A stretch of 29,545 bases of DNA, taken from positions 307,857 through 337,401 of the forward strand of contig NC_018247.1 of NCBI RefSeq assembly GCF_000227135.1, given 5' to 3'. A model generated the notes under the pieces. It did no database searches. It was not told where the DNA came from and was given only the letters and a program-made list of their open reading frames with translations. Shown here in pieces: positions 1 through 10,900 of the stretch. The translations under genes and the position numbers were made by a program. Within the stretch, counting starts at the first letter, position 1. Each line of letters opens with the position of its first letter. The DNA comes from Leishmania donovani (Eukaryota; Euglenozoa; Kinetoplastea; Trypanosomatida; Trypanosomatidae).

Positions 1-2
1 CA

Positions 3-230
3 CGGCAGACGCCACCGCCACCGCCCTCGAGCAGGACCCTGGACGCGGCCCGCACAGGTCAAGGCATGCAGTTCACGCAAGGCCGCCTGGCGCCGGTCGC
101 GCAGCACGTACCTGACGAAGGGCTGAGGGAGGAGAGGGCGAGCCCGCACGACGCACGGCCCCGATTCGACGGCAGGGCGGTTCGTTCTAGAGGGTCGGGG
201 ATGGTGCCGTGGTGCAGCAGGGCCAGGTGA
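3..230 (+). CDS. 3' end of a protein-coding gene, product unknown (partial)
   Basis: An open frame enters from the left edge and runs 75 codons to a TGA at 228-230. By hand count about 60 of the 75 codons end in G or C, the bias seen in the other genes here. Just after the stop the sequence turns T-rich and repetitive, as a 3' UTR would. The tail is rich in Arg, Pro and Gly (for example FTQGRLAPVAQHV) and shows no domain I recognise. The other two forward frames close earlier, at 126 and near 113. Most of the gene lies outside the window, so no function is offered. It could instead be an unusually G/C-biased noncoding end, but the sharp composition change at the stop argues for coding. Confidence 0.6.
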   Translation, partial: RQTPPPPPSSRTLDAARTGQGMQFTQGRLAPVAQHVPDEGLREERASPHDARPRFDGRAVRSRGSGMVPWCSRAR

Positions 231-1417
231 GCGGTGGTTGCCTGCATCTATCGGCTGACTTGTACGTGGTGGGATGGGCGCGTGGGAAGATATGTGAAAC
301 GAGCAAAAAAAAAGGATGTTGTGTGTGCGTTCGCCTGTGTGTGCGTTGATGTACTGCTTATGGTTTTCGCTCATGTCTTTCTTTGCATGTTAGCTCTTGC
401 TGGATGGCTCTGTGCTGTGGTTGTGCTTCTCCGGCTCGGGTGCCATTTGGGTTTTATTTTCTGTGCATGTGTTTTTTTTGTGCTGTGCTGTCTGTCTGTC
501 TTCTTCGTCGTCCTCGTCCAGCCCTCCCCCTCCCGCTTCCGTAAATACTCTCTTTCTCCCTTACGATCACGCTGTTAGTGTTTTGTTTGTTGTCTGACCA
601 GCTGTCTCTATCCCCAACTCAAACTCGCCGGCTCGATCAGTCGCTGCACTCTACAGTGCCTCGGCGTATGCACGACTGCTCTTCGTGTGGTTGTTTTACC
701 GCACGGTCTCTCTCTCCATCGTGTACGTCAACGCCATGAAGCGGACAAAGAAAAAAAGGAAGCAGAGAAGCACAGCGATAATAACGTCAACGGCGCAACC
801 CCTCCCCTACAAAAACAAAAAGAAAACAGCGACATTAGTGACGAAGATTATGGTGACTGGAACGACGGCAGCACCACATCTGTGTTCGCTCTCTCTCTCT
901 GTGTATGTTCTCAGCTCACTACCCTCTTCCCTCCCCCCACCCACACACACACATCACCACCGCCTCGTCTCTTTTTGCTTTCGTTATTTCCGGTGTCTAT
1001 CTCCGTTTGTTTCCGTTGTTAAGGTTTCGACTGCTCTTCCCTGTGGGTCGCCTTCCATGAGCAAGCACTTCTTCGACAACGACGACTGTGACTGCCCACG
1101 GCTGTGGTGAGTCGTCGTCGTCGTTGTAATATGATCTCTGCGACTGGCTCTTCTATCGCTTCTCGGGTTTTTTTTTGTTTTTTGTTTGCTGGCTTTTTTT
1201 CTCTCTCCTCACGCCCTGCGGCCTTTTGTTGTTGTTGGGGGAGGGAGGGAGAGGTTCTTGTCCCTTGCTCTTCGTTGTTTGTCGTGTGATGTCAGCGGTG
1301 CGTAGCGTCCTTCTTAGTGACGATGAAGACACACGCCCGTATACGCCAAGCGAGTGAGCGGTAGACAAGCAAAGAAGGAAGGCGGAAGGACTCTTCAATG
1401 GTAATGTGTGGCCACCG

Positions 1418-1428
1418 CCCCCCCCCCC
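1418..1428. repeat. Poly-C run (11 bp)
   Basis: Eleven consecutive C within a C-rich stretch followed by CCCAC and CA repeats up to about 1470. Typical simple sequence of a trypanosomatid UTR or spacer. Confidence 0.8.
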
Positions 1429-2388
1429 TAGCCCGCCCACCCACCCCCACCCCCACACACACACTCACACGTGTATGGAGAGGGGGAGGGGGCAAGGGAC
1501 GACGCATGAGAATAAAGGAACCAACAAAATGTTTATTTTTTTTTTGATTTGTACAGACAAAAAGACGGGAAAAAAGCGAAAGGATTCACAAAGCCGCGTG
1601 GACGCCAGCCCTGCAGACGCCCGTGACTTCTCTTGGTTTGGACTAGAGTCCTCTCTTCCTCACTCTCCGTCTCCCTCGCGCTGGCTCATCGTTCTCTACG
1701 CCTGGTCGGGCATCCGTGCGCATGCGGAGAGAGAGAGAGGATGGCAACGCGCCACGCCGTGTGTGTGCGTACGCGCGCAAGCCAGCTCTCTTTTTATCCT
1801 TTCAAGCTCCCTCCCTGCCCAGTAGCCTGGGTTGATGGACGTGGAGGACACCTGCTCTCCTCCTTCGTTGTAGGTGCCACCCTTCTTGAATATCTATTCG
1901 TCGTTCCTCCTTTCTTCCTCTCTCGCACTCTCCCTCCCCAAACTTATCCATCCATCCATCCCGACCCATGCGACATCTACGGCCACTGCGCAACGGCAGC
2001 AACTCCTAAACGCATCCACACAGCAATACGTGCGCGTTCTCTTATTTCACGGGGAGCGTTTTTTTTTTGCTCCTTCCTGTTGGCTCTGCTGTGCTCTGAG
2101 TCACCAGCAGTGCCAGCGACGTTGCACGCACACACAAGAACTTGCAAGACGCAATCATTACGCATCGTTTTACCTTGTCGTTCCTTTATCTCCCATTTTT
2201 CGCCATCCCACACCATTTACCACTCCACCCACCCACTTCCCTCCCCGCCTCTGCGGCTTCCCTCACTTTCGCCGGCGGCACAAGGCCAGTCGTGGTGCTT
2301 CTTCGTCTCTATCTCTTGTGTGTCTGTTTCTATCTGTCCATCTGCATCGTCTCCCCCGCTCTTCTCGCATCGTAGGGTGCACTCATTT

Positions 2389-2410
2389 GTGTGTGTGTGT
2401 GTGTGTGTGT
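2389..2410. repeat. (GT)11 microsatellite
   Basis: Eleven perfect GT units in the long intergenic region, inside a pyrimidine-rich context. Confidence 0.9.
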
Positions 2411-3266
2411 CTGCCTGTCCGGAAAGTCGACGTTAACGGCACTTGCTCAAGCTCAGGGTGCCAAGCATCGCTAAAGCAGGTGGCAGAGACCTCTCAAGGT
2501 GCGCACGCGCGACCCATCGAGGCAGGGAGCGCGAACACCTGGAGGCGGCAGAGGTCATGCGAAGGGTGCGAACCTTAGCCGTGACCTAAGTAGCGCTAGT
2601 GAACGAAAAGCGCACCAAGCAGGCAGCGAGAAGAGCACGAAGTCTGGCAGAGAGACGGAGAAAGCACTAGAACTGCCAAAGCTGCCGAGACGCGCACGCC
2701 TGACTCGCCGTGTAGCGAGGCTCTTATCTAGCTTCCGTGCACAGCAACGCGCGCAGCCCTTCTCCCTTATCGGCGTATCTGCACTCTACACGCACACACA
2801 CATACACACACGTCACCTCATCTCAGCCGTTTCTCCCCTGCAGCCTTTTTGTTTGCCGGTGTTTGTTTTCTCTCTTGTTCCGCCTTGTCCTCTACGAGCA
2901 TCTGCCTCATCTGGTCGCGACAGCTCAGCCGGTTTCCCCATCACAGAGAAAGCGAGAGACGCCCACGCATATACGCATTCTCTGCTGCACCCGTGTGTTA
3001 GAGTAGGTTTTTGTTCTTCTTCAACTTGTTCGCTGCAGTCACCACCGCCCATCATCTGCCGTCCCGCCACCAGCACCACCAACTGCTCCTCTTCCTCTTT
3101 CGCTCGCCTTCTGCTCTAGGTTCCTCCGTCACCTCCCTTCACCATCTTTGCCACTCACAGTTTTTTCTGTTCAGCCATAAATTTTATACATCACCGGATC
3201 TCTGCAGGCGAAGACAGGAAGCCCACACGCCGGAACGGAGAGTGTCTGCGCGTGAGTATCACTGCT

Positions 3267-3286
3267 TGTGTGTGTGTGTGTGTGTG
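3267..3286. repeat. (TG)10 microsatellite
   Basis: Ten perfect TG units followed by CGTATG, in the long intergenic region. Confidence 0.9.
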
Positions 3287-3500
3287 CGTATGTATTCTCA
3301 GGTTTCGCTGTCGCTGCACCTTCTTTTCTTTTTGTTTTGGTGTTCGGTGTTTTCCCATTGTTGTTGTTCTTGCTGGGCGTGCCGCTACCCTCTCTTGTCT
3401 CGTTGATTGTTTGGATGTTTTGGTGGGTTTGCTTCTTTTTTTTTCGTGTGTGTTTGTGTGTGCGTGTGTGCGTTCCGGCGGCCGCATTGCTTGTACATAA

Positions 3501-3520
3501 ATATATATATATATATATAT
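3501..3520. repeat. (AT)10 microsatellite
   Basis: Ten perfect AT units, flanked by further A/T. This is the most AT-rich point I see in the window, set in otherwise GC-rich or pyrimidine-rich sequence. A variable-length locus is likely. Confidence 0.9.
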
Positions 3521-4527
3521 ACATCGCTTCTTTTGCCCTCTCGGCGATATTGATCGTCCCTCCTTCTCCTCCTCTCATCACCGCCAGCAGCGTGCTCCCT
3601 CGCTATCCGCACGTGCGAACGCGCACAGACACGTTGCACGCAGCGTCCCTCCGCTCCTCGTCGTTTTGCGTCTCTCTTCCGCGCTCTTCCTGCCCGTGTT
3701 GTTCGTGAACAAGAACACAGACAGACGTGCCTTTTCGACTCCGTCCTGCATTCTCCTCTGCTTGCGAGCACTCGTCTCTCTTCTGTTTTGGTTTTTTGAT
3801 TTTTATCTTGCATTCGTGTGTGTGTGTGCGCGCGTGTGTGTGTTCTGTCCGCCCTTCACGTGCTGGTCGCTTTCCTTTCGTTTTCGATTCGTTGATCTCT
3901 CTGCTAACCTGCGGCTCCACTGTGCTAACCAAGCGATAGAAGGGCAAAAAGACGCAAACAGCGATGGCAGCAGCGAGCCGCCCTGCAGCTGCGCACACCA
4001 ATCACAAATAGCGAAAAGGAGGCAGGAATAAAGAGAGGGCATACACCGTATCGTGGAACCGTTGTCATCGCTGCTGATCGCCTCCTCACTTTACTGGCAA
4101 GCACAGGCAGAGGGAGACAGCGAGCGAGACAGAGAAAGAGCAAGCGAAACACACAGACGAGTATCTATCCTCTCCTTGAGGACGGAGGCTTTTGTTTTTT
4201 TCTTCATTCGCGTATTGTGGTCCGCTCGTAGCGCATCTCTTGTGGTGTGTACCTCGACCACCACCAACACCCTCCTCGCACAAGTGCCCGCACACAGGCA
4301 AACACGCACATCATCCTTTCTTTGTCGGAGGGAGGGTCTTCGTTCCGTGCCTTGGCGTCTTCTTTCTTTTTCGCCGTGAGCTCTGCTCTCGTGTGGCGGC
4401 TCGATTCGTTTGTTTTTTCCGCTGTTGTGGTGGTGATCGTCGTCGTCTTGTCGTCCCTCGAGCTTTCCTCCCTTACGCACTCTGTGCGTGTTCGCCGTGG
4501 TGGGAGCGGGCGTGCTGTGCTGATTTG

Positions 4528-4559
4528 GTGTGTGTGTGTGTGCGTGTGTGTGTGTGTGT
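4528..4559. repeat. Imperfect (GT)n microsatellite
   Basis: GT units interrupted once by GC, about 32 bp, some 400 bp upstream of the giant gene's start codon. GT-rich tracts of this kind recur across the intergenic regions of this window. Confidence 0.85.
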
Positions 4560-4896
4560 ATGCACGGCTAGCAAGGCCGAAAATCAGAGCTGAATAGAAG
4601 TACGACCTCCGACGCTATCATCACACCAGCAAGCGGAAAAGAAAATTATTCGTTTTTTTTCCACGCTGGCTGTAGACACCTGTCGCACACACACACACGT
4701 GCAACATACGCACGTGCGCACACCGTGTCCCCTCCACTCAACCGCAAGGAGCATAAAAGGGAGCAAGGCCTTCAAAAACACCGTCACAACACAGCAGCAA
4801 GCAACAAAATCGGAAAGGCGTCGAACAAGTCACCTTGCATCGAAAAAAAGGGGGAGAGAGGTGAAAGCGAAGCAAGGCGTGGAGACACTGTACATC

Positions 4897-4924
4897 TGTC
4901 CCTCTCTTCGTCGCCTGACTGTAG
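4897..4924 (+). promoter_or_regulatory. Candidate trans-splice acceptor of the giant gene
   Basis: A pyrimidine-rich stretch (about 4897-4912) is followed by AG at 4923-4924, 35 nt before the ATG at 4959. Spliced-leader addition here would exclude the GTG-initiated upstream part of the same frame (from 4725) and support 4959 as the start. A second candidate is the T-run at 4651-4662 with AG at 4674-4675. Predicted only from the known pyrimidine-tract plus AG rule of trypanosomatids. Confidence 0.35.
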
Positions 4925-4958
4925 TTGTAAGGGTGCTGCTGCTGCAGCTGAAGTCAAC

Positions 4959-7900
4959 ATGTCCGACTTTTCTTCTTCCTCGAGTGACAGCAGCAGCGAC
5001 GACGGCATATTCACGCGGCGAGTAGAGTTTCAGCAGCGGCAGCGTGGAGCATCCTCATCATCTAGCGTTCCAGCTCTAGGGTCGTCTGCCACTCGCGATG
5101 TAGTGGCCATTATATCTGAGAGCGCTCCGCCCTGTACGGTCGATGCAGTGGAAGCACCGGCTACGGCAGGAGCAACCACCAGTCGTGCACGCTCACAGCC
5201 CCCTGATGTCGCACCAGTAGTGCTGTCGGAGAGGGTCACCACTCAGACATCCCTGCAGAGCGCCTCTACGGGGTCTGAGGACAAGAGTAGCCCTGGTGGG
5301 TCGCCTGTTCAGCGGCGGCGTCGCCGTGTTGCAGGGACTCGGCCCCCAGCAATCAAGGGCGCACTCGGTAGCCCTACCGAGCCGGCAACCGAGCCGAAAC
5401 AGCAGCGAGGACGCCGCTCCTCCGTCTCCGATCCTGGGTCTCTCTTGGAGCTCCCGCCGCCCAGCCGCTCGTCGAGTCGACAGCGACGCACCTCGGTGCA
5501 CTCCATGAGCACCGCGGACCTCGCAGCTGCCACTCTAGTGCGAGCGTCGTCCAACACGCTGTCGACATCCACCAACAAGCGTACAGGCGGTCGTGGCGGA
5601 GGCGGCGTTCGCCGCCGGTACCCTCGCGGTGCTGCCACCACCTCTCTGCGCGCATTGTCACCCGTCTCGGTGTCGCCGACGGCCAGCGCTGTCAACGCCC
5701 GGCTGCTAAGCGATGAGGCTTACCTCGACATGTTCCACATCCCGGCCCTCATCGCCCAACTTTCGCTATCGCTGATGGCGGCGAAGCCGATCGACCCGCG
5801 TGCGTTCACCCGCGACTGGCTGGCTGACCGCCTTGTGAGCGAAGAAGATGAAGACGACGATAACGCTGATGACGGTGGCGGCAGCACCAACAGTGGCAGC
5901 GGCGCCCGGGAGCAGGGGAGTCAAGTGCCGCCGAGCGACACAGCCGTCCTGACGCGCTCGACAGAGCTACCCAGCAGCACAAGTTTTGTATTCCAGGCCA
6001 GCGGCAGCACAATGGGCGACTTCGCCAGTGACAGCGGCGCCGCAAGGCCATGCTTGACGGAGGTCTCGTACCGCCAAGGTCGTTCAGGGCGACACTCGCG
6101 CCAACGCCGCCGAACCAACACGTCAGGTGAAGACGAAGCGGACGATGTAGCAAAGACACCGCTGGAGGCCGACAGCGACGGGGATAAAACCGGCACAGTC
6201 ATCGATCGGCCCGCGTCCGTGGGGCACGCCTCGCGCAAGCGCAGGGCTTTTGAGCGGCGCGCGCAGCGGAAGGATCGGCAGAGCGTCGTGACGCCATCGG
6301 AGTCGCGACAGCGCGGTGTCTACGGCATCAGCAATGGCGCTGAATCACGCAGAAACGAAATGTCCGCGTCCTCGAGGAACAATACGAGCGATGACGCTGA
6401 CAGCCGCTCGCCTCGGTGTGGGTCGCTGTTGACCACGCTAGCACCGCCGCCTGCAGAGGCCTGCGAGCACAGGGAGCCGCGAGCGGCGGAGTGTGAGGCG
6501 AGCAGTCCGATGCAGAGAAGCGAGGAAGCCGAACGAAATGCAACTGCAGCTGCGCCGAGCAGTCTCCCTCCCACACCCAAGACTTCCTCATCCTCTTCGC
6601 CCTCGTCATCATCGTCGTCCTTCACCGCCTTCAGGTCTCCTGGAAGTGATGGTGTGGAGTGGGCACGTGTGGAACTTCAGTCGCGCCGAACAACAGTCGC
6701 CGGCTCCTCAGCCTCTGCCGACGTTGACATTCCGTCGTCTCACCGCAGGATGACAATGGAGAGCGAGTCCAGCACCTCGACGGAGGGGCTTTCAGCACCG
6801 CATGGGACCACCCACGGCGAGCACGAGGTACGCCAGAGCTCGAGCAGCTCACGCGCCGCTGAGACTGCTGTGAACGACGTTCCGGCTTTGGTGACGGTGG
6901 AACGCAAGGGCATCCATAAGAGCTGCAGCAGCAGTAGCAGCAGCAGTGCTGGTGATGGGGCACACGGGCTGGCGGCACTGGCGCATGACCGAGTTGGTCA
7001 CACCAGCGGCCGAGCCATCGAGCTTTCTACTGCTGCTTCCTCGATGATCCGCCCAGAAGCCTCAGTGGCGAAGCGCGGTGCGGCCAAGGAGGAATTTTCG
7101 AGGAGCGACAACGAAGCAGAGGAAGGTGGAGAGGCAGAGCGTCACAGCAACTACGTCGCGGCTGACATAGCTGAGCCTGCGCACAGTACGACCCGTGGAA
7201 GTGAGAAGGACGCAGCAGACGCAGCAGCAGCGGCAGCAGAGAGCCACGGAAGGGACGGCGACGACGACTTCAGCTTCGCCATGTTTGTTCCCATCCTCGC
7301 TGTGGACGCGACGACGAACGAAGTGATTGACTACCGCGAAGCTGGGGTGTCACCGCCATCGGCGCCTGCGTTTTCTCCGACTAGCGGTGGCGCTTGTGCA
7401 CTGCCGTCCTACCCCACCGTCAGCGCAAGTGGGGTCGGAGGCGGCCACCTTGCGCAGACCCACACCTCTACGGCTGTCACACAATCGTCAGGCTTTCCTC
7501 CGTACGCGACGCGACCCGTCTCCTCCACCTTCAACGTCTTGCCCACGCCGATGCTCGCCGACTTGGTGGGCGGCGGGGGGCTGACAAACACAAGCTTTGG
7601 CCGACGCGGTGTGCCGAACACCAGCTTTGGTCGGCGTCCCGCGCCCATGGCCGGTGCAGCAGGTCGCTACGTCGACCCAGCCGCTGGCGCCATGACAGGG
7701 AGCTCGTCACCGCCGGCCCCGTTCATCACGCCGCACGCACCAATGGATTTGCCTGCACTTGGTGTTAGCGACGGCGTCGTGGACGGCGAGTCCCTGGAAA
7801 ATCTGCAGTTGCTTGGCTTCCCAAAGCTGAATTCGAACTTGGCGGCCGTCTCTGTCGGATCGGTTACTGGGGTTCGGACAAGCGGCTCTGCTGTTGTGGC

Positions 7901-10900
7901 TGGAGAGGCCGCTTCCGTGCGGGAGCGCAAGGCAGTGCAGGATGACGACGTCGCAGATTCCAATACAGCAGCACCGTCGGCGTTCTGTCAATCCGCGGTG
8001 CTGCACGGCGCCACCGACGGCGCACGAAACACGAACCTGTCGCTCACGAAAGACACGTTGGGGCCGGTGGTGGCGTTATCGACCGCATCCTCGCCGGTCT
8101 CTTCTACGATGAAGCTAGAGTCGGCGCGCCGACTAGGCAAGCTGCTCGACCAGCTGCCCGCCGCCAAGTACGCTGCTGCCATTGTGTTCCTGGAGGGTCT
8201 GTTGAGCAGCAGTGGAGGCAGCAGCGACGCGGCCGCGACACCGGAGAGCGAGTCGATCAGCATGATGGCAAACATCGGTGATGCGTCGAACCGCAATCGC
8301 GGTCTTCTGAACCTTACGAGCACAGCAGCCGACACAACACTGGGGAGCGTAGGCTTGTCAGGTGACGGGTCGTCGCCGCTGGTCGGGTCGATCACGCCAG
8401 GGCGGCCGTGGTCGGGCACGTTTGGGCCCGGCCGGAGTCCGACGGGCCGGGCGCGGAGCTTTGCACACCTTGTCGCCGGTGGGAGTAGCCAGGCGCCTGC
8501 CTTGGCAGCGAGCGGCCGCAACGAGGATGGCGCGGGTGCTTTAGCGATGGTTAGCCGAGCGCCGGAGGGCGGCCACTCGAGGTCTCGCTCCAAAGGCGGG
8601 TCCACCTCGGTGGAGGCGTTGGTGCGGGATGCACTCAGCCAAAGCGTGCTCCGATCACTCCCGCCAACGCACGAGGAGGTACCTGGCAGCGTGCCCTCAT
8701 TGCCCTTGCGCTTGGAGGTCTCAGGGCGTGGCGCCGGCGAGGGAACCAGCATGGGCATGCATCGTGTGCCCTCTCCCACACGGCTGGAAAACACGCATGG
8801 CGAGCGATTCGCGAGCACCGCTACATCCACCGCACGTGCCAACACGTCGCGAGGGAGCTCACCCGTCCCGGTTGTCCCTGGCGGCGGCAGCGATGACGTT
8901 ACTTTACAGCACCCACCATCCCAGTCAGAGCGCAGCAACTTGTCCTTCTACAAGCAGCCGTCCAGCACCGATATGTCGAACCTGCGTCGTCGATCTTCAT
9001 CACCGTCACCCGGCGGATATGCGCTCACTGCCGCGGCGCTCCAGCAGCAGCAGCAGTCGCAACAACAACCGGTGACCAGAAAAGCGACAGAGGACCGTCT
9101 CGGCAGCGCTGTCGCCACCATGCTTCCACAGTCGCTCAGTGGGCCACCGCCGTTGTCCCCCGCAGGTAACTCTAGCCTCGCCACGACGGGCATCTCTGTT
9201 AGCGAGCAGAAGCTTATGGGCGTGGCTGTGCCGACGCAACCGGGAGCAAGCTGCGTGGCTGACCACGACGAGGCCACAACGCCAGAGCACAGCACTGCAC
9301 GCACTGCCACGGCCGCTGATGCACGGGGGGCGGACAGCGGCAATGAGGACCACCAGGGCGCGGCGTTTGGCGGATCTGACAGCTGCGACCTTGGCAGCTA
9401 CGCGGCACAACAGCGTCAAAACCAAGCACTGCAGCATCACCATGGCATCGTCTCTTCCTCTGACCAGAGCCTCGCCGCTCACGCAACGGACCAAAACACC
9501 GTCGATCGATTTGCAACCACTGGTGCAGCTGCTGAGGCTGCGGAGCCGAGCGCAACCGTCGCGCCGAAGGCGCTGGAGGGCACACAACGGAGGTGCAGCA
9601 ACGGGAACGGTGGTTCTTTATTGCTGCTAGAGCAGCGCGGCGCGCGTGGCGACGGCGACGAGAGCACCCTTCCCCCAGAGTGCGGCACCCATGAGCAGTT
9701 TATGCCGCTCGACGCGGCGGCGAATCCCATTAGCCTGCACACGCATTCAGCGGAATCGGTGTCGTCGCTGTCGAGCGGCACTGCGCCGATCACCAATTCA
9801 GGTGCCGATGGCGGTGGCGGTCGACGCGCCGGCAACGCCCCGGGATACTGGCCTGGGACCTTTGGCAACTCCCAAGTCTCTGGTTCGGCTGCTGCGGAGG
9901 CCCCTCAAGAGCGGCCGCAGAGCGGTCGAGAGCTCTGCAGTAGCGCCGCCAAATCCTCGTCTGCGTCCGCAGGGGGAAGCAGCGGTGTGGTGGGCTGGGG
10001 CGGCACGGTGTCCGACTCTCCATCCCCGCCTCTGCACGCACATCATCCGCACAGCGCCGGAAGAGAGCTGGAGTTCGAGGATGTCAATCTCGGCGCCACT
10101 TTGCGGATGGCGGTAGCTCTCGCCGCCGCCGCAGGCACTCAGTCGGCGCGAACGGTGTATGGCAGCCACAGCAGTAGCAAAGACAGCATGAACGGGCCTG
10201 CCATCAAGAGCAGCACCCCGAACCAGTCTGCCGGGGTGGCCGTCGTTTCGGGGGCGAATGTCGTGACGGCGGATCCTTTCGCCAGCGCGGATGCCAATGA
10301 GGGGCTCAGCAGTCTTGCCACAGCAGACGAAACATACGTCAACGACCTCTTTGTGACCCACTCAAGCCAGAGCCCCCCTACGTTGCACGGCAACAACCAC
10401 AAACCCCTGCTACGCATGGTGGATGGCAGCGGCGCTGGCGAAGATTGCGTCTCTCTGCCGTCTTCGCAGACGGTGTCGCTGCTGAACACGTGCAGCAGCT
10501 CCGTCGCCGAAGGGGGCGACGTGTCCGCGGCGACCGCGTCGATATTACCACCAGCGATACCGCCAGTGGCGGTCAGCGCAGATGGGACCGTTCTCGCCAC
10601 GCCTATCACGGCGGCGATGACCCCCATCATCCTCGAGCCCTCGACGCAGTCGCCGCCGCGCTCGGAGCTGCCGATGGTCACGTCATCGGTTGTGGTCGCA
10701 ATGAACTCGTTCTTCTCCCGAGAGGACCACGTCGCACCGGAGGAGCTGGAGGTGGTTCGCGAGGTCGTGGCTCACTACGACGCCTTCGCCTCCTTGGATG
10801 AGACGCAGCTGGAGACGCTGGTGCGCACAATGGGGAGGATGGAGCTGCAGCGCGGGGCCACCGTTGTGCGCGAGGGCGATAGCACGCTGGGGCAGCTGCT

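Larger units (their letters stand above)
231..4958. other. Long intergenic region (3' UTR, spacer, 5' UTR), no gene recognised
   Basis: About 4.7 kb made mostly of CT-rich, GT-rich, poly-T and poly-C low-complexity sequence. Open frames here are short and their translations are Cys/Val, Ser/Leu/Phe or His/Thr runs that reflect the base repeats. A stretch at about 2415-2760 is purine-rich and less repetitive than its surroundings, but I see no recognisable protein or RNA in it. The region should contain the polyadenylation zone of the left-hand gene and the trans-splicing signals of the giant gene. It is long for an intergenic interval in a trypanosomatid array, so an unrecognised noncoding RNA or a very small gene cannot be excluded. 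Confidence 0.6.

Noticed and set aside
1633..2436. 267-codon forward frame in the long spacer
   Set aside because: The translation is Ser/Leu/Pro/His runs derived from pyrimidine tracts and ends in a GT-repeat Cys/Val run; no domain and no coding bias.
4725..4958. N-terminal extension of the giant kinase from a GTG codon
   Set aside because: It has no ATG, its codon use is UTR-like, and a likely splice acceptor lies at 4923-4924, inside the extension.
7988..8938. 316-codon frame on the minus strand
   Set aside because: It lies antisense within the giant kinase; the high G/C third-position bias of the real gene creates long antisense frames. No recognisable domain.
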